From contig NZ_CP028035.1 in the NCBI RefSeq assembly GCF_005491205.1, positions 1,116,001 through 1,180,000 on the forward strand: DNA of 64,000 nt, read 5' to 3'. Origin of the DNA: Nissabacter sp. SGAir0207 (GTDB lineage: Bacteria > Pseudomonadota > Gammaproteobacteria > Enterobacterales > Enterobacteriaceae). Position 1 is the stretch's first letter; every line of letters starts with the position of its first letter. Shown here piece by piece: positions 29,943 through 41,679 of the stretch. The translations under genes were made by a program, and so were the position numbers. Under the pieces are notes generated by a model. The model was not told where the DNA came from. It saw nothing but the letters and a program-made list of their open reading frames with translations, and did no database searches.

Positions 29943-31309
29943 CAACCACGGGCTTTACTCCAAGAACCATCGTGCGCACCGCCGAGCAGCACCCGCTGAC
30001 CTGGCGTCTGCGTGATGACAAGCAGCCAATCTGGCTGGACGAGTACCGCAGCAAGAATGGCTACGCTGGCGCGGAAAAGGCACTCAAGGGCATGGCGCAG
30101 GATGAAGTCGTGACGCTGGTCAAGGACGCCGGGCTGAAGGGCCGCGGCGGCGCGGGCTTCTCCACGGGCTTGAAATGGAGCCTGATGCCGAAAGACGACA
30201 GCATGAACATCCGTTACCTGCTGTGCAACGCCGATGAGATGGAGCCGGGCACCTACAAAGACCGCCTGCTGATGGAGCAGATGCCCCACCTGCTGGTGGA
30301 GGGGATGCTGATCGCCGCCTACGCGCTGAAAGCCTACCGTGGCTACATCTTCCTGCGTGGCGAATATATCGAGGCGGCGGTGAACCTGCGTCGCGCCATC
30401 GCCGAGGCCACCGAAGCGGGCCTGCTGGGCAAAAACATCTACGGCAGCGGCTTCGATTTCGAACTGATCGTGCACACCGGTGCTGGCCGCTACATCTGCG
30501 GCGAGGAAACCGCGCTGATCAACTCGCTGGAGGGGCGCCGCGCCAACCCGCGCTCCAAGCCGCCATTCCCGGCCTCTGCTGGCGTTTGGGGCAAGCCGAC
30601 CTGCGTGAACAACGTTGAAACCCTGTGCAACGTGCCAGCGATCATTGAGCACGGCGTGGAGTGGTACAAGGGGCTGTCCGCAGGCAAGAGCGGCGACGCT
30701 GGCACCAAGATGATGGGCTTCTCCGGCCGCGTGAAAAACCCAGGCGTCTGGGAGCTGCCATTTGGCATCACCGCCCGCGAGATCCTGGAGGATTACGCTG
30801 GCGGTATGCGTGACGGGTTGAAGTTCAAGGCATGGCAGCCGGGCGGGGCGGGCACTGACTTCCTGACCGCCGATCACCTCGACCTGCCGATGGATTTCGA
30901 CAATATCGGCAAGGCTGGCAGCCGTCTCGGCACCGCGCTGGCGATGGCAGTTGACCACGAGATCAACATGGTGTCGCTGGTGCGCAACCTGGAAGAGTTC
31001 TTCGCGCGCGAATCCTGTGGCTGGTGTACGCCGTGCCGCGATGGCCTGCCGTGGAGCGTGAAGATCCTGCGCGCTCTGGAGCGCGGCGAGGGGCAGCCCG
31101 GCGACATCGAGACGCTGCAACAACTCTGCCGCTTCCTTGGCCCCGGCAAAACCTTCTGCGCCCACGCGCCGGGGGCGGTCGAGCCATTGCAGAGCGCGAT
31201 TAAATATTTCCGGGACGAATTCGAGGCGGGCATCGCCAAGCAGCACTACAGCAATGCGCGCGCGATTGGCGGCATTCAGACCAACAACCTGCTGAAGCAA
31301 CGCTTTTAA
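29939..31309 (+). CDS. nuoF: NADH:quinone oxidoreductase subunit F
   Basis: 456-residue subunit that binds NADH, FMN and the [4Fe-4S] cluster N3. The flavin/NADH site appears as [15 protein letters not shown] and [14 protein letters not shown]. The cluster motif is [12 protein letters not shown] plus a later cysteine in [10 protein letters not shown]. The gene ends before a 94-base gap with two hairpins that precedes nuoG. Confidence 0.97.
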   Translation: MTTTGFTPRTIVRTAEQHPLTWRLRDDKQPIWLDEYRSKNGYAGAEKALKGMAQDEVVTLVKDAGLKGRGGAGFSTGLKWSLMPKDDSMNIRYLLCNADEMEPGTYKDRLLMEQMPHLLVEGMLIAAYALKAYRGYIFLRGEYIEAAVNLRRAIAEATEAGLLGKNIYGSGFDFELIVHTGAGRYICGEETALINSLEGRRANPRSKPPFPASAGVWGKPTCVNNVETLCNVPAIIEHGVEWYKGLSAGKSGDAGTKMMGFSGRVKNPGVWELPFGITAREILEDYAGGMRDGLKFKAWQPGGAGTDFLTADHLDLPMDFDNIGKAGSRLGTALAMAVDHEINMVSLVRNLEEFFARESCGWCTPCRDGLPWSVKILRALERGEGQPGDIETLQQLCRFLGPGKTFCAHAPGAVEPLQSAIKYFRDEFEAGIAKQHYSNARAIGGIQTNNLLKQRF

Positions 31310-31320
31310 CGCCCGCGTGG

Positions 31321-31383
31321 GGACGGGGTTTGCCCCGTCCGCGCCCAACAGAATTTTTGATTAACGCCCGTGCCTGCACGGGC
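31321..31383 (+). promoter_or_regulatory. Two hairpins in the nuoF-nuoG gap
   Basis: Two perfect inverted repeats follow each other: GGACGGGG-TTTG-CCCCGTCC (31321-31340) and GCCCGTG-CCTG-CACGGGC (31366-31383). The second ends 20 bases before the preferred nuoG start. Neither has a good U-run, so RNA processing, stability or tuning of nuoG translation is more likely than termination. Confidence 0.55.
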
Positions 31384-31403
31384 CTTGTGGAAGCATGCTG
31401 ACT

Positions 31404-34130
31404 ATGGCTACGATTCATGTAGACGGCAAAGAGTATGAAGTCGACGGAGCGGACAACCTGTTGCAGGCCTGCCTCTCCCTCGGTCTCGATATACCCTATT
31501 TTTGCTGGCATCCGGCGCTGGGAAGCGTCGGCGCTTGCCGCCAATGTGCGGTCAAGCAGTTCCAAAATGCGGAAGACACCCGTGGCCGCTTGGTGATGTC
31601 CTGTATGACCCCCGCGTCAGACGGCACCTTCATCTCCATTGATGACCAGGAAGCGAAAGAGTTTCGCGAAAGTGTCGTTGAGTGGCTGATGACCAACCAC
31701 CCGCACGACTGCCCGGTCTGCGAGGAGGGGGGCAACTGCCACCTGCAGGATATGACGGTGATGACCGGCCACAGCTTCCGGCGCTACCGCTTTACCAAAC
31801 GCACCCACAACAACCAGGATCTGGGGCCGTTCATCTCCCATGAGATGAACCGCTGCATCGCCTGCTACCGCTGCGTGCGCTACTACAAAGATTATGCCGA
31901 CGGCACCGATCTGGGCGTCTATGGCGCACATGACAACGTCTACTTTGGCCGGCCGGAAGATGGCCCGCTGGAGAGCGAGTTCTCCGGCAACCTGGTGGAG
32001 GTGTGCCCGACCGGCGTCTTCACTGACAAAACCCACTCCGAACGCTATAACCGCAAATGGGACATGCAGTTCGCACCGAGCATCTGCCAGCAGTGCAGCG
32101 TCGGTTGCAACACCAGCCCCGGCGAGCGTTATGGCGAGCTGCGTCGCATCGAAAACCGCTACAACGGCACCGTCAACCAGTACTTCCTGTGTGACCGCGG
32201 CCGCTTTGGCTACGGCTACGTGAACCTGAAAGACCGGCCGAAGCACCCGCGCCAACTGCGCGGCAGCGACTGGATCACCCTCAACGCCGCGCAGGCGCTG
32301 GAGGGGGCGGCGGACACGCTGCGTCAGGCGCGTCGCGCCATTGGCATCGGCTCACCGCGCGCCAGCCTCGAGAGCAACTTTGCGCTGCGCGAGCTGGTGG
32401 GGGCGGAGAACTTCTACACCGGCATCGCCGCGCCGGAACTGTCACGCCTGAACATGATGCTCAACATCCTGCAACAGGGCGGCGTGCACACGCCAGCGCT
32501 GCGCGAGATTGAGAGCTATGACGCAGTGCTGATTCTGGGTGAGGATCTGACCCAGACCGGCGCGCGCATCGCGCTCTCCGTGCGTCAGGCGGTGAAGGGC
32601 AAGGCGCGCCAGATGGCTGCCGCCCAGCGCGTGGCCGACTGGCAGATCGCCGCGGTACTGAACATCGGCCAACATGCCAAACACCCGCTGTTTATGACCA
32701 GCGTCGACAGCACCAAGCTGGACGATATCGCCGCCTGGAGCTATCGCGCCCCGGTGGAGGAGCAGGCTCGCCTCGGTTTCGCCATCGCCCATGCGCTGGA
32801 CGAGGGCGCACCAGCGGTCAATGACCTGCCAGATGCGCTGAAAGGCAAGCTGGATGTGGTGGTGCAGGCACTGGCTGGCGCGCAGAAACCGCTGATCATT
32901 ACCGGCAGCAACGCTGGCAGCGAGGCGATCATCGCCGCTGCCGCCAACGTGGCGCAGGCGCTGAAACGCCGTGGCAGCCAGGTCGGCATCACCTTTGTCG
33001 CCCCGGCCGCCAACAGCATGGGTCTGGCGCTGATGGGTGGTGGCTCGCTGGATGACGCGCTGGCGCTGCTGGAGAACGGCAACGCGGATACCGCTATCGT
33101 GATGGAGAACGATCTCTATCGCCATGCGCCGCTCAGCCGCGTCGACGCCGCGCTGGCGAAGGTCAGCAATCTGATTGTTACCGACCACCAGCACACCGCC
33201 ATCATGGATCGCGCCTCGCTGGTACTGCCGGCCGCCAGCTTTGCTGAGGGCGACGGTACGCTGGTCAACCAGGAGGGGCGCGCCCAGCGTTACTTCCAGG
33301 TCTATGACCCGGCCTACTATGACCACAGCGTGGCAATTCTGGAGAGCTGGCGCTGGCTGCACTCGCTGCACGCCCTGCGCCACAACCGCCAGATAGATTG
33401 GAGCGATCTCGACCATGTGATCGAAGCCTGCGCCACCGCGCTGCCGCAACTGGCTGGCATCCGTGATGCCGCGCCGGACGCCTCGTTCCGCATCCGTGGG
33501 CAGAAGCTCTCCCGCGCGCCGCACCGTTACAGTGGCCGTACCGCCATGCGCGCCAACATCAACGTGCATGAGCCGCGCCAGCCGGTGGACCGTGACACCA
33601 TGTTTGCCTTCTCGATGGAGGGGAACAACAACCCGCTGGCCGACCGCAACCAGGTGCCTTTCGCCTGGGCACCGGGCTGGAACTCACCACAGGCCTGGAA
33701 CAAGTTCCAGGACGAAGTGGGCGGCCACCTGCGCCATGGCGATCCGGGCGTGCGCCTGATCGAGGCAGGGGAGGGGACACTGGCGTACTTCAAGGAGATC
33801 CCGCCAGCCACCGTCACCACCGACGGCCAGTGGCGCATTGCGCCTTACTACCACCTGTTCGGCAGTGAGGAGCTTTCCCAGCGCGCGCCGGTCATCCAGC
33901 AACGGATGCCGCAACCCTACGTGATGGTCAGCCGTGAGGACGCCGCCCGTCTGGGCGTGAACCTTGGCGCGCTGGTGGAGTTCACCTGCGCTGGCCAGAC
34001 GCTGCGCCTGCCGGTGCGCCTGAGCGACACGCTGCATCAGGGCCAGTTGGGCCTGCCTATTGGCTTGCCGGGCATTCCGCCGGTGCTGGTGGGTGCGAAG
34101 GTTGAAAATCTGCGGGAGGCGGCATTATGA
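31404..34130 (+). CDS. nuoG: NADH:quinone oxidoreductase subunit G
   Basis: 908-residue subunit, the largest of the peripheral arm, carrying clusters N1b, N4, N5 and the extra N7. Ligand motifs run in order: [44 protein letters not shown] and [14 protein letters not shown]. The rest is a molybdopterin-oxidoreductase-like domain without cofactor. Start 31404 (MATIHVDG) gives the 908-residue length of the E. coli protein; ATG 31395 is an alternative that adds three residues. It overlaps nuoH by four bases. Confidence 0.96.
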   Translation: MATIHVDGKEYEVDGADNLLQACLSLGLDIPYFCWHPALGSVGACRQCAVKQFQNAEDTRGRLVMSCMTPASDGTFISIDDQEAKEFRESVVEWLMTNHPHDCPVCEEGGNCHLQDMTVMTGHSFRRYRFTKRTHNNQDLGPFISHEMNRCIACYRCVRYYKDYADGTDLGVYGAHDNVYFGRPEDGPLESEFSGNLVEVCPTGVFTDKTHSERYNRKWDMQFAPSICQQCSVGCNTSPGERYGELRRIENRYNGTVNQYFLCDRGRFGYGYVNLKDRPKHPRQLRGSDWITLNAAQALEGAADTLRQARRAIGIGSPRASLESNFALRELVGAENFYTGIAAPELSRLNMMLNILQQGGVHTPALREIESYDAVLILGEDLTQTGARIALSVRQAVKGKARQMAAAQRVADWQIAAVLNIGQHAKHPLFMTSVDSTKLDDIAAWSYRAPVEEQARLGFAIAHALDEGAPAVNDLPDALKGKLDVVVQALAGAQKPLIITGSNAGSEAIIAAAANVAQALKRRGSQVGITFVAPAANSMGLALMGGGSLDDALALLENGNADTAIVMENDLYRHAPLSRVDAALAKVSNLIVTDHQHTAIMDRASLVLPAASFAEGDGTLVNQEGRAQRYFQVYDPAYYDHSVAILESWRWLHSLHALRHNRQIDWSDLDHVIEACATALPQLAGIRDAAPDASFRIRGQKLSRAPHRYSGRTAMRANINVHEPRQPVDRDTMFAFSMEGNNNPLADRNQVPFAWAPGWNSPQAWNKFQDEVGGHLRHGDPGVRLIEAGEGTLAYFKEIPPATVTTDGQWRIAPYYHLFGSEELSQRAPVIQQRMPQPYVMVSREDAARLGVNLGALVEFTCAGQTLRLPVRLSDTLHQGQLGLPIGLPGIPPVLVGAKVENLREAAL

Positions 34131-35104
34131 GTTGGTTTAACTCCGAGGTGATCGACGTGCTGATCGCCATCCTGAAGGCGGTGGTGATCCTGCTGGTGGT
34201 GGTCTCCTGCGGTGCCTTCATGAGTTTCGGCGAGCGCCGTCTGCTCGGCCTGTTCCAGAACCGCTACGGGCCAAACCGGGTGGGCTGGGGCGGGTCGCTC
34301 CAGCTGGTCGCCGACATGATCAAGATGTTCTTCAAAGAGGACTGGGTGCCGCCCTTTACTGACCGGGCAATCTTCACCCTGGCGCCGATGATCGCCTTCA
34401 CCTCGCTGCTGCTGGCATTTGCGATTGTGCCGGTCAGCCCGACGTGGGCGGTCTCCGACCTTAACATCGGTATCCTGTTCTTCCTGATGATGGCCGGTCT
34501 GGCGGTATACGCCGTGCTGTTCGCCGGCTGGTCCAGTAACAACAAATACTCGCTGTTGGGGGCGATGCGCGCCTCAGCCCAGACCCTGAGCTACGAGGTG
34601 TTCCTCGGCCTCTCCCTGATGGGCGTGGTGGCACAGGCTGGCTCCTTCAACATGAGCGACATCGTCAACAGCCAGGCAAACGTCTGGAACATCATCCCGC
34701 AATTCTTCGGCTTCGTGACCTTTGCGATCGCCGGCGTCGCGGTGTGCCACCGTCACCCGTTTGACCAGCCGGAGGCCGAGCAGGAGCTGGCCGATGGTTA
34801 CCACATTGAATACTCCGGCATGAAGTTCGGCCTGTTCTTTGTGGGTGAGTACATCGGGATCGTGACGGTCTCCGCCCTGATTGTGACGTTGTTCTTCGGC
34901 GGCTGGCAGGGGCCATTCCTGCCGCCGTTTATCTGGTTCGCGCTGAAAACCGCCTTCTTCATGATGATGTTCATCCTGATCCGCGCCGCGCTGCCGCGCC
35001 CGCGCTACGACCAGGTGATGTCATTTGGCTGGAAAGTGTGCCTGCCGCTGACCCTGCTGAACCTGCTGGCGACCGCCGCGGTCATTTTGTACAACGCTCA
35101 ATAA
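34127..35104 (+). CDS. nuoH: NADH:quinone oxidoreductase subunit H
   Basis: 325-residue membrane subunit with about eight helices that links the peripheral arm to the proton-pumping arm and lines the quinone chamber. Conserved stretches include [26 protein letters not shown] and the acidic loop [21 protein letters not shown]. Length equals E. coli NuoH. Overlaps nuoG and precedes nuoI by 14 bases. Confidence 0.97.
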   Translation: MSWFNSEVIDVLIAILKAVVILLVVVSCGAFMSFGERRLLGLFQNRYGPNRVGWGGSLQLVADMIKMFFKEDWVPPFTDRAIFTLAPMIAFTSLLLAFAIVPVSPTWAVSDLNIGILFFLMMAGLAVYAVLFAGWSSNNKYSLLGAMRASAQTLSYEVFLGLSLMGVVAQAGSFNMSDIVNSQANVWNIIPQFFGFVTFAIAGVAVCHRHPFDQPEAEQELADGYHIEYSGMKFGLFFVGEYIGIVTVSALIVTLFFGGWQGPFLPPFIWFALKTAFFMMMFILIRAALPRPRYDQVMSFGWKVCLPLTLLNLLATAAVILYNAQ

Positions 35105-35118
35105 GGGGTGAATGAACC

Positions 35119-35661
35119 ATGACATTGAAAGAGTTAGTGGTTGGTTTCGGCACCCAGCTACGCAGTATTTGGATGATCGGCCTGCACGCGTTCAGCAAGC
35201 GTGAAACCCGCATGTATCCTGAAGAGCCGGTCTACCTGCCGCCGCGCTACCGTGGCCGCATCGTGCTGACGCGCGATCCGGACGGCGAAGAGCGCTGCGT
35301 GGCCTGTAACCTGTGCGCCGTCGCTTGCCCGGTCAGCTGCATCTCCTTGCAGAAGGCCGAGATGAAGGATGGCCGCTGGTATCCTGAGTTCTTCCGCATC
35401 AACTTCTCACGCTGCATCTTCTGCGGCATGTGTGAAGAGGCGTGCCCGACCACCGCCATCCAGCTGACGCCGGATTTCGAACTGGGTGAGTTCAAGCGTC
35501 AGGATCTGGTGTACGAGAAGGAAGATCTGCTGATCTCTGGGCCGGGTAAATATCCGGAATATAACTTCTACCGGATGGCCGGTATGGCGATTGACGGCAA
35601 AGCGAAAGGCGATGCGGAAAATGAAGCCAAACCGATCGACGTCAAGGGCCTGATGCCTTAA
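35119..35661 (+). CDS. nuoI: NADH:quinone oxidoreductase subunit I
   Basis: 180-residue ferredoxin-like subunit carrying [4Fe-4S] clusters N6a and N6b. Both Cys-x2-Cys-x2-Cys-x3-Cys-Pro motifs are intact: [12 protein letters not shown] and [12 protein letters not shown]. An amphipathic N-terminal segment lies at the membrane surface. Length equals E. coli. Confidence 0.97.
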   Translation: MTLKELVVGFGTQLRSIWMIGLHAFSKRETRMYPEEPVYLPPRYRGRIVLTRDPDGEERCVACNLCAVACPVSCISLQKAEMKDGRWYPEFFRINFSRCIFCGMCEEACPTTAIQLTPDFELGEFKRQDLVYEKEDLLISGPGKYPEYNFYRMAGMAIDGKAKGDAENEAKPIDVKGLMP

Positions 35662-35674
35662 GGAGCCAGCAAGC

Positions 35675-36220
35675 ATGGAATTCGCCTTTTATATTGCCGC
35701 GTTGGTGGCGGTGGCCGCGACCATTCGCGTCATCTCGCACACCAATCCCGTGCATGCCCTGCTGTACCTGATTATCTCCCTGCTGGCGATTGCCGCGGTG
35801 TTCTTTACCCTTGGCGCGTACTTCGCCGGGGCGCTGGAGATCATCGTCTACGCCGGTGCCATCATGGTGCTGTTCGTCTTCGTGGTGATGATGCTCAACC
35901 TCGGCAACTCGGTGCAGGAGCAGGAGCGCAACTGGCTGAAACCCGGTGCCTGGATTGGGCCGGGCCTGCTCTCGCTGGTGCTGCTGGTGGTGCTGGTCTA
36001 TGCCATCCGCACCATCAACGATCAGGGCATCGACGGCCAGGTAGTGGACGCCAAGGCAGTCGGTATCAGCCTGTTCGGCCCTTATGTACTGGCGGTGGAG
36101 CTGGCCTCAATGCTGCTGCTGGCTGGTCTGGTGGTCGCCTACCATGTGGGCCGCGAGCACAAGCCCGGCGAGGTGCTGAGCAGTGACGCGGTAAAACGTA
36201 AAACGGAGGAAAAAGCATGA
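35675..36220 (+). CDS. nuoJ: NADH:quinone oxidoreductase subunit J
   Basis: 181-residue membrane subunit with five hydrophobic helices. The third helix contains [19 protein letters not shown], the stretch with a pi-bulge thought to couple quinone chemistry to proton movement. The last 30 residues are charged. It overlaps nuoK by four bases. Confidence 0.96.
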   Translation: MEFAFYIAALVAVAATIRVISHTNPVHALLYLIISLLAIAAVFFTLGAYFAGALEIIVYAGAIMVLFVFVVMMLNLGNSVQEQERNWLKPGAWIGPGLLSLVLLVVLVYAIRTINDQGIDGQVVDAKAVGISLFGPYVLAVELASMLLLAGLVVAYHVGREHKPGEVLSSDAVKRKTEEKA

Positions 36221-36519
36221 TCCCTCTACAACATGGCCTGATTCTGGCGGCCATCCTGTTTGTGCTGGGGCTGACGGGGTTGCTGATTCGCCGCAACCTG
36301 CTGTTCATGCTCATCAGCCTTGAGGTGATGATCAATGCAGCCGCATTGGCGTTCGTGGTGGCAGGAAGCTATTGGGGACAGGCCGACGGCCAGGTGATGT
36401 ATATCCTGGCGATCAGCCTGGCGGCGGCGGAGGCCAGCATTGGCCTGGCGTTGCTGCTCCAGCTCTATCGCCGTCGTCATACCCTGAATATCGATACTGT
36501 CAGTGAGATGCGCGGATGA
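36217..36519 (+). CDS. nuoK: NADH:quinone oxidoreductase subunit K
   Basis: 100-residue three-helix membrane subunit of the proton-pumping arm, homologous to MrpC. Key membrane glutamates are in [13 protein letters not shown] and [17 protein letters not shown]. Length is exactly that of E. coli. It overlaps both neighbours by four bases. Confidence 0.97.
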   Translation: MIPLQHGLILAAILFVLGLTGLLIRRNLLFMLISLEVMINAAALAFVVAGSYWGQADGQVMYILAISLAAAEASIGLALLLQLYRRRHTLNIDTVSEMRG

Positions 36520-38360
36520 ACTTACTCTACTTAACTGTTCTGATACCGCTGATCGGCTTTTTGCTGTTGGCATTCTCCCGTGGCCGCTGGTCGGAGAACC
36601 TGTCGGCCACCGTTGGCGTCGGCTCCATTGGGCTGGCGGCGCTGGTCACCGTCTACGTGGCGATGGATTTCCTCTCCCAGCGCGCCACCGGGGTGCAGGT
36701 GTTTAACCAGAACCTGTGGAACTGGATGCAGGTGGGCGACTTCAACATCGCCGCCACCCTGACGCTCGATGGCCTGTCGCTGACCATGCTGTCCGTGGTG
36801 ACTGGCGTCGGCTTCTTCATCCACATGTTCGCCTCCTGGTACATGCGCGGTGAAGAGGGCTACTCCCGCTTCTTCGCCTACACCAACCTGTTTATCGCCA
36901 GCATGGTGGTACTGGTGCTGGCAGACAACCTGCTGCTGATGTACCTCGGTTGGGAAGGGGTGGGGCTGTGCTCCTATCTGCTGATTGGGTTCTACTACTC
37001 CAATCCAGAGAATGGCAAGGCAGCGATGAAGGCGTTTATCGTGACCCGCGTGGGTGACGTGTTCCTGGCCTTTGCGCTGTTTATCCTCTACCACGAGCTG
37101 GGCACGCTGAACATCCGTGAGGTGATGGAGCTGGCACCGCAGCGTCTGGCGGTCGGCGACACGGCGATCACCTGGGCGACCCTGATGCTGCTGGGCGGCG
37201 CGGTTGGTAAATCGGCACAGCTGCCGCTGCAAACCTGGTTGGCGGACGCGATGGCTGGCCCGACGCCGGTCTCTGCGCTGATCCACGCCGCGACCATGGT
37301 GACCGCGGGCGTCTACCTGATCGCCCGTACCCACGGCCTGTTCTTGATGGCACCGGAGGTGCTGCATCTGGTGGGCATCATCGGCGCAGTGACCCTGCTG
37401 CTGGCCGGTTTTGCCGCGCTGGTGCAGACCGACATCAAACGCGTGCTGGCCTACTCCACCATGAGCCAGATTGGCTACATGTTCCTGGCGCTGGGCGTTC
37501 AGGCGTGGGATGCGGCTATCTTCCACCTGATGACCCACGCCTTCTTCAAGGCGTTGCTGTTCCTCTCCTCCGGTTCGGTGATCCTGGCCTGCCACCACGA
37601 GCAGAACATCTTCAAGATGGGCGGATTGCGCAAAACCATTCCGCTGGTCTACATCTGCTTCCTGGTGGGTGGCGCGGCGCTGGCGGCCCTGCCTCTGGTG
37701 ACTGCGGGCTTCTACAGTAAGGATGAGATCCTGTTCGGCGCCTACGCCAACGGCCATATCAACCTGATGCTGGCCGGGCTGGTAGGGGCATTCCTGACCT
37801 CCCTCTACACCTTCCGCATGATCTTCATCGTGTTCCACGGTGAGGCGCACACCAAGGCACATGCGGGCAAGGGCATTACCCATCACCTGCCGCTGATTGT
37901 GCTGCTGGTGCTCTCTACCTTCGTCGGCGCGCTGATTACGCCGCCGCTGGCGGGCGTACTGCCAGAGGGCCACGCCAGCGAAGAGGGCAAGGTGATGCTG
38001 GAAGTGACCTCCGGGATCGTGGCGATCGTGGGCATCCTGCTGGCTGCCGCGCTCTACCTTGGCAAACGCACGCTGGTCAACAACGTGGCGAAAAGCGCGC
38101 CGGGCCGCTTCTTCTCGGTCTGGTGGTTCCATGCCTGGGGCTTTGACTGGCTCTATGACATGGTCTTCGTTAAGCCTTACCTGCTGGTGGCGCGCATCCT
38201 GCGTAGCGATCCGCTGAACTCGCTGATGAACCTGCCGGCCCTGCTGACACGCGTCGGCAACCGTGGGTTGGTGCTGAGTGAGAACGGCCAGGTGCGCTGG
38301 TACATGGCCTCAATGGGCATCGGGGCAGTGGTCGTACTGGCGCTGTTGTTGATGGTTTAA
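36516..38360 (+). CDS. nuoL: NADH:quinone oxidoreductase subunit L
   Basis: 614-residue distal antiporter-like pump subunit with about 16 helices, including the long lateral helix near the C-terminus. Signature regions are [19 protein letters not shown] (key glutamate), [32 protein letters not shown] and the lysine helix following [20 protein letters not shown] 107-base gap with a hairpin separates it from nuoM. Confidence 0.97.
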   Translation: MNLLYLTVLIPLIGFLLLAFSRGRWSENLSATVGVGSIGLAALVTVYVAMDFLSQRATGVQVFNQNLWNWMQVGDFNIAATLTLDGLSLTMLSVVTGVGFFIHMFASWYMRGEEGYSRFFAYTNLFIASMVVLVLADNLLLMYLGWEGVGLCSYLLIGFYYSNPENGKAAMKAFIVTRVGDVFLAFALFILYHELGTLNIREVMELAPQRLAVGDTAITWATLMLLGGAVGKSAQLPLQTWLADAMAGPTPVSALIHAATMVTAGVYLIARTHGLFLMAPEVLHLVGIIGAVTLLLAGFAALVQTDIKRVLAYSTMSQIGYMFLALGVQAWDAAIFHLMTHAFFKALLFLSSGSVILACHHEQNIFKMGGLRKTIPLVYICFLVGGAALAALPLVTAGFYSKDEILFGAYANGHINLMLAGLVGAFLTSLYTFRMIFIVFHGEAHTKAHAGKGITHHLPLIVLLVLSTFVGALITPPLAGVLPEGHASEEGKVMLEVTSGIVAIVGILLAAALYLGKRTLVNNVAKSAPGRFFSVWWFHAWGFDWLYDMVFVKPYLLVARILRSDPLNSLMNLPALLTRVGNRGLVLSENGQVRWYMASMGIGAVVVLALLLMV

Positions 38361-38391
38361 CGAACAAGAGTTTGTCAAACAATGCAACGCG

Positions 38392-38422
38392 GGCAGGCGG
38401 CACAGGGTATGGGCCGCCTGCC
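38392..38422 (+). promoter_or_regulatory. Hairpin in the nuoL-nuoM gap
   Basis: Perfect 10-bp inverted repeat GGCAGGCGGC/GCCGCCTGCC with an 11-base loop in one of the few long gaps of the nuo operon. No U-run follows. It probably acts on mRNA stability or processing. Confidence 0.5.
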
Positions 38423-38467
38423 GGAGAGCAGGTTTCACGTTTATTCAAATAAGGGACACCAAACGCC

Positions 38468-39997
38468 ATGCTACTACCTTGGCTAATTCTTATCCCCTTT
38501 ATCGGCGGTCTGCTGTGTTGGCAGTGCGAGCGTTTCGGCAGCAAAGTACCGCGCTGGATCGCCTTGATCACCATGGGGCTGACGCTGGCGCTGTCGCTGC
38601 AACTCTGGTTGCAGGGGGGCTACTCATTAACCGTGCCGCAGGGCATCCCGCAATGGCAGACTGAGTTCAGCCTGGCGTGGATCCCGCGCTTTGGCATCGA
38701 TTTCCACCTGGCGCTGGATGGTTTGTCACTGCTAATGGTGGTGCTGACCGGCCTGCTGGGCGTGCTGGCGGTACTCTGCTCCTGGCGTGAGATTGAGCGC
38801 TATCAGGGCTTCTTCCACCTGAACCTGCTGTTTATCCTTGGCGGCGTGATTGGCGTGTTCCTGGCCATCGACATGTTCCTGTTCTTCTTCTTCTGGGAAA
38901 TGATGTTGGTGCCGATGTACTTCTTGATCGCGCTGTGGGGCCACAAGGCCTCCGACGGCAAGACACGCATCACCGCCGCGACCAAGTTCTTCATCTATAC
39001 CCAGGCCAGCGGTCTGGTGATGCTGATCGCCATCCTTGGGCTGGTGTTTGTCCACTACGACGCGACCGGTGTCTGGACCTTCAACTATGAAGATCTGCTG
39101 AACACGCCGATGTCACGTAACGTGGAGTACCTGCTGATGCTGGGCTTCTTCATCGCCTTCGCGGTGAAAATGCCGGTGGTGCCGCTGCATGGCTGGCTGC
39201 CGGATGCCCATAGTCAGGCACCGACCGCCGGTTCCGTGGATCTGGCGGGCATCTTGCTGAAGACCGCGGCCTACGGCCTGCTGCGCTTTAGCCTGCCGCT
39301 GTTCCCGCACGCTTCGGCAGAATTTGCCCCGATCGCCATGTGGCTGGGCGTGATTGGCATCTTCTACGGTGCGTGGATGGCCTTCGCCCAGACCGACATC
39401 AAACGCCTGATTGCCTACACCAGCGTCTCGCACATGGGCTTCGTGCTGATCGCCATCTACACCGGCAGCCAGCTCGCCTATCAGGGCGCGGTGATCCAGA
39501 TGATCGCCCACGGCCTCTCCGCCGCTGGCCTGTTCATCATCTGCGGCCAGCTCTATGAGCGCCTGCACACCCGCGACATGCGCCAGATGGGCGGCCTGTG
39601 GGGACGCATCAAGTTCATCCCGGCGCTGTCGATGTTCTTCGCGGTGGCAACGTTGGGGATGCCGGGCACCGGTAACTTTGTCGGCGAATTTATGATTCTG
39701 TTCGGCAGCTTCAGTGTGGTACCGGTGATCACCGTGATCTCCACCTTTGGTCTGGTGTTCGCCTCGGTCTACTCGTTGATTATGTTGCAGCGCGCCTACT
39801 TCGGTGCGCCGAAATCCGATCAGCCACTGCCAGGGATGTCGCTGCGTGAGCTGTTCATCATTCTGCTACTGGTGGTGTTGCTGGTGCTGCTGGGGATCTA
39901 CCCGCAGCCGATTCTGGACACCTCCCATGCGGCGATGAGCAACGTGCAGCACTGGTTCGGGTCTGTGATTCCATCCATTTCAACAACAAGGCCGTAA
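38468..39997 (+). CDS. nuoM: NADH:quinone oxidoreductase subunit M
   Basis: 509-residue antiporter-like proton-pump subunit with about 14 helices. Conserved pieces are FFFFWEMMLVPMYFLIALWG (functional glutamate), FAVKMPVVPLHGWLPDAHSQAPTAGSVDLAG and the helix after QTDIKRLIAYTSVSHMGFV. It lies six bases before nuoN. Length equals E. coli. Confidence 0.97.
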   Translation: MLLPWLILIPFIGGLLCWQCERFGSKVPRWIALITMGLTLALSLQLWLQGGYSLTVPQGIPQWQTEFSLAWIPRFGIDFHLALDGLSLLMVVLTGLLGVLAVLCSWREIERYQGFFHLNLLFILGGVIGVFLAIDMFLFFFFWEMMLVPMYFLIALWGHKASDGKTRITAATKFFIYTQASGLVMLIAILGLVFVHYDATGVWTFNYEDLLNTPMSRNVEYLLMLGFFIAFAVKMPVVPLHGWLPDAHSQAPTAGSVDLAGILLKTAAYGLLRFSLPLFPHASAEFAPIAMWLGVIGIFYGAWMAFAQTDIKRLIAYTSVSHMGFVLIAIYTGSQLAYQGAVIQMIAHGLSAAGLFIICGQLYERLHTRDMRQMGGLWGRIKFIPALSMFFAVATLGMPGTGNFVGEFMILFGSFSVVPVITVISTFGLVFASVYSLIMLQRAYFGAPKSDQPLPGMSLRELFIILLLVVLLVLLGIYPQPILDTSHAAMSNVQHWFGSVIPSISTTRP

Positions 39998-40003
39998 TTC
40001 GCC

Positions 40004-41461
40004 ATGACATTTACTCCTCAACACCTGATCGCACTATTGCCACTATTGATCGTCGGATTGACGGTGGTGGTTGTGATGCTGTGCATTGCGTGGCGACGCG
40101 ACCACTTTTTCAACGCGACCCTGTCGGTCATCGGCCTGAACCTGGCGCTGCTGTCACTCTATCTGGTGTGGCAGAACGGGATCTATGACGTCACGCCGCT
40201 GCTGCGGGTGGATGGCTTCTCGATGTTCTACAGCGGGCTGGTGCTGCTGGCCAGCCTGGCGACCTGTACCTTTGCCTACCCCTGGCTGGCGGGTTACCCC
40301 GACAACAAGGAGGAGTTCTACCTGCTGGTGCTGATCGCGGCGATGGGTGGCCTGCTGCTGGCGATGGCTAACCATCTGGCGGCGCTGTTCCTTGGGATTG
40401 AACTGGTCTCGCTGCCGCTGTTTGGTTTGATTGGCTACGCCTACCGCCAGAAGCGTTCGCTGGAGGCCAGTATCAAGTACATGCTGCTCTCCGCTGCCGC
40501 CTCGTCGTTTCTGTTGTTTGGTATGGCGCTGCTCTACGCCAACTCCGGCGAGCTTTCCTTCGCCGGTCTGGGCAAAAACCTCAGCGACAGTATGCTGCAA
40601 CAGCCGCTGCTGCTGGCCGGTTTGGGCATGATGATTGTGGGCCTCGGCTTCAAGCTGTCACTGGTGCCGTTCCAACTCTGGACGCCAGACGTCTATCAGG
40701 GCGCGCCGGCCCCGGTTTCGACCTTCCTGGCAACCGCCAGCAAGATCGGCATCTTCGCGGTGGTGATGCGCATGTTCCTCTATGCGCCGGTCACCGACAG
40801 CGAGGCGGTGCGCACCGTGCTCGCCATCATTGCCGTCTGTTCGATCCTGTTCGGTAACATCATGGCGGTGAGCCAGAGCAACATCAAACGCCTGCTGGGC
40901 TACTCCTCCATCGCCCACCTCGGCTATCTGCTGGTGGCGCTGATTGCGGTGCAGACCCATCAGCTGTCGATGGAGACGGTGGGCGTCTACCTGGCGGGCT
41001 ACCTGTTCAGCAGCCTGGGTGCGTTTGGCGTGGTCAGCCTGATGTCCAGCCCCTACACCGGGCCGGATGCGGAGTCACTGTTCTCCTACCGTGGCCTGTT
41101 CTGGCACAAGCCGATTCTGTCGGCGGTGATGACCGTGATGATGCTCTCGCTGGCGGGTATCCCGATGACGCTGGGCTTTATCGGCAAATTCTTCGTGATT
41201 GCGATGGGTGTCAGCGCCCACCTGTGGTGGCTGACCGGTGCAGTGGTGGTGGGCAGTGCGATTGGCCTCTACTACTATCTGCGCGTGACCGTCAGTCTCT
41301 ACCTGAATGCGCCAGCCGAACTGCAACGCGACACCCCTACCAACTGGGCCTTCACTGCCGGTGGCGTCGTGGTGCTGATCTCCGCCATTCTGGTGCTGCT
41401 GCTGGGTATCTTCCCGCAACCGCTGATTACGCTGGTACAGGCCGCGCAACCTATCCTGTAA
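40004..41461 (+). CDS. nuoN: NADH:quinone oxidoreductase subunit N
   Basis: 485-residue antiporter-like subunit, the last gene of the nuo operon. It shows [50 protein letters not shown] and [22 protein letters not shown], the lysine/glutamate relay typical of NuoN. It matches E. coli NuoN in length and ends at a strong terminator just before the CDI island. Confidence 0.97.
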   Translation: MTFTPQHLIALLPLLIVGLTVVVVMLCIAWRRDHFFNATLSVIGLNLALLSLYLVWQNGIYDVTPLLRVDGFSMFYSGLVLLASLATCTFAYPWLAGYPDNKEEFYLLVLIAAMGGLLLAMANHLAALFLGIELVSLPLFGLIGYAYRQKRSLEASIKYMLLSAAASSFLLFGMALLYANSGELSFAGLGKNLSDSMLQQPLLLAGLGMMIVGLGFKLSLVPFQLWTPDVYQGAPAPVSTFLATASKIGIFAVVMRMFLYAPVTDSEAVRTVLAIIAVCSILFGNIMAVSQSNIKRLLGYSSIAHLGYLLVALIAVQTHQLSMETVGVYLAGYLFSSLGAFGVVSLMSSPYTGPDAESLFSYRGLFWHKPILSAVMTVMMLSLAGIPMTLGFIGKFFVIAMGVSAHLWWLTGAVVVGSAIGLYYYLRVTVSLYLNAPAELQRDTPTNWAFTAGGVVVLISAILVLLLGIFPQPLITLVQAAQPIL

Positions 41462-41477
41462 CCGACGAACCTGTGAT

Positions 41478-41503
41478 AAGCCGCCCTCGGGCGGCTTTTT
41501 TTA
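41478..41503 (+). terminator. Terminator of the nuo operon
   Basis: AAGCCGCCC-TC-GGGCGGCTT stem followed by a run of T residues, 16 bases past the nuoN stop. It marks the border between the core nuo operon and the accessory CDI island. Confidence 0.92.
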
Positions 41504-41679
41504 TGGCGGCAAATAAATATCTCCCTTATTGATAGGAAATATATTAATTAATATTTTCATCTCCGACGTATTATTTTCTCTGCTTATTCCTGCTGCTATT
41601 TTTCTTCGGTAAATAGCTTTGCACTTTACTTCTTTCATTTGCGGTGTATTTTCTCTCTCGCCAAATTCAGGGAGTAAGT
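41504..41679 (+). promoter_or_regulatory. AT-rich promoter region of the CDI operon
   Basis: About 175 bases, markedly AT-rich against the GC-rich surroundings, with repeated ATTAATTAATATT-type tracts at 41540-41560. It must carry the cdiB promoter. The composition is of the type silenced by H-NS, which is an inference. An AGGGAG ribosome site at 41669-41674 precedes the cdiB ATG. Confidence 0.5.
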
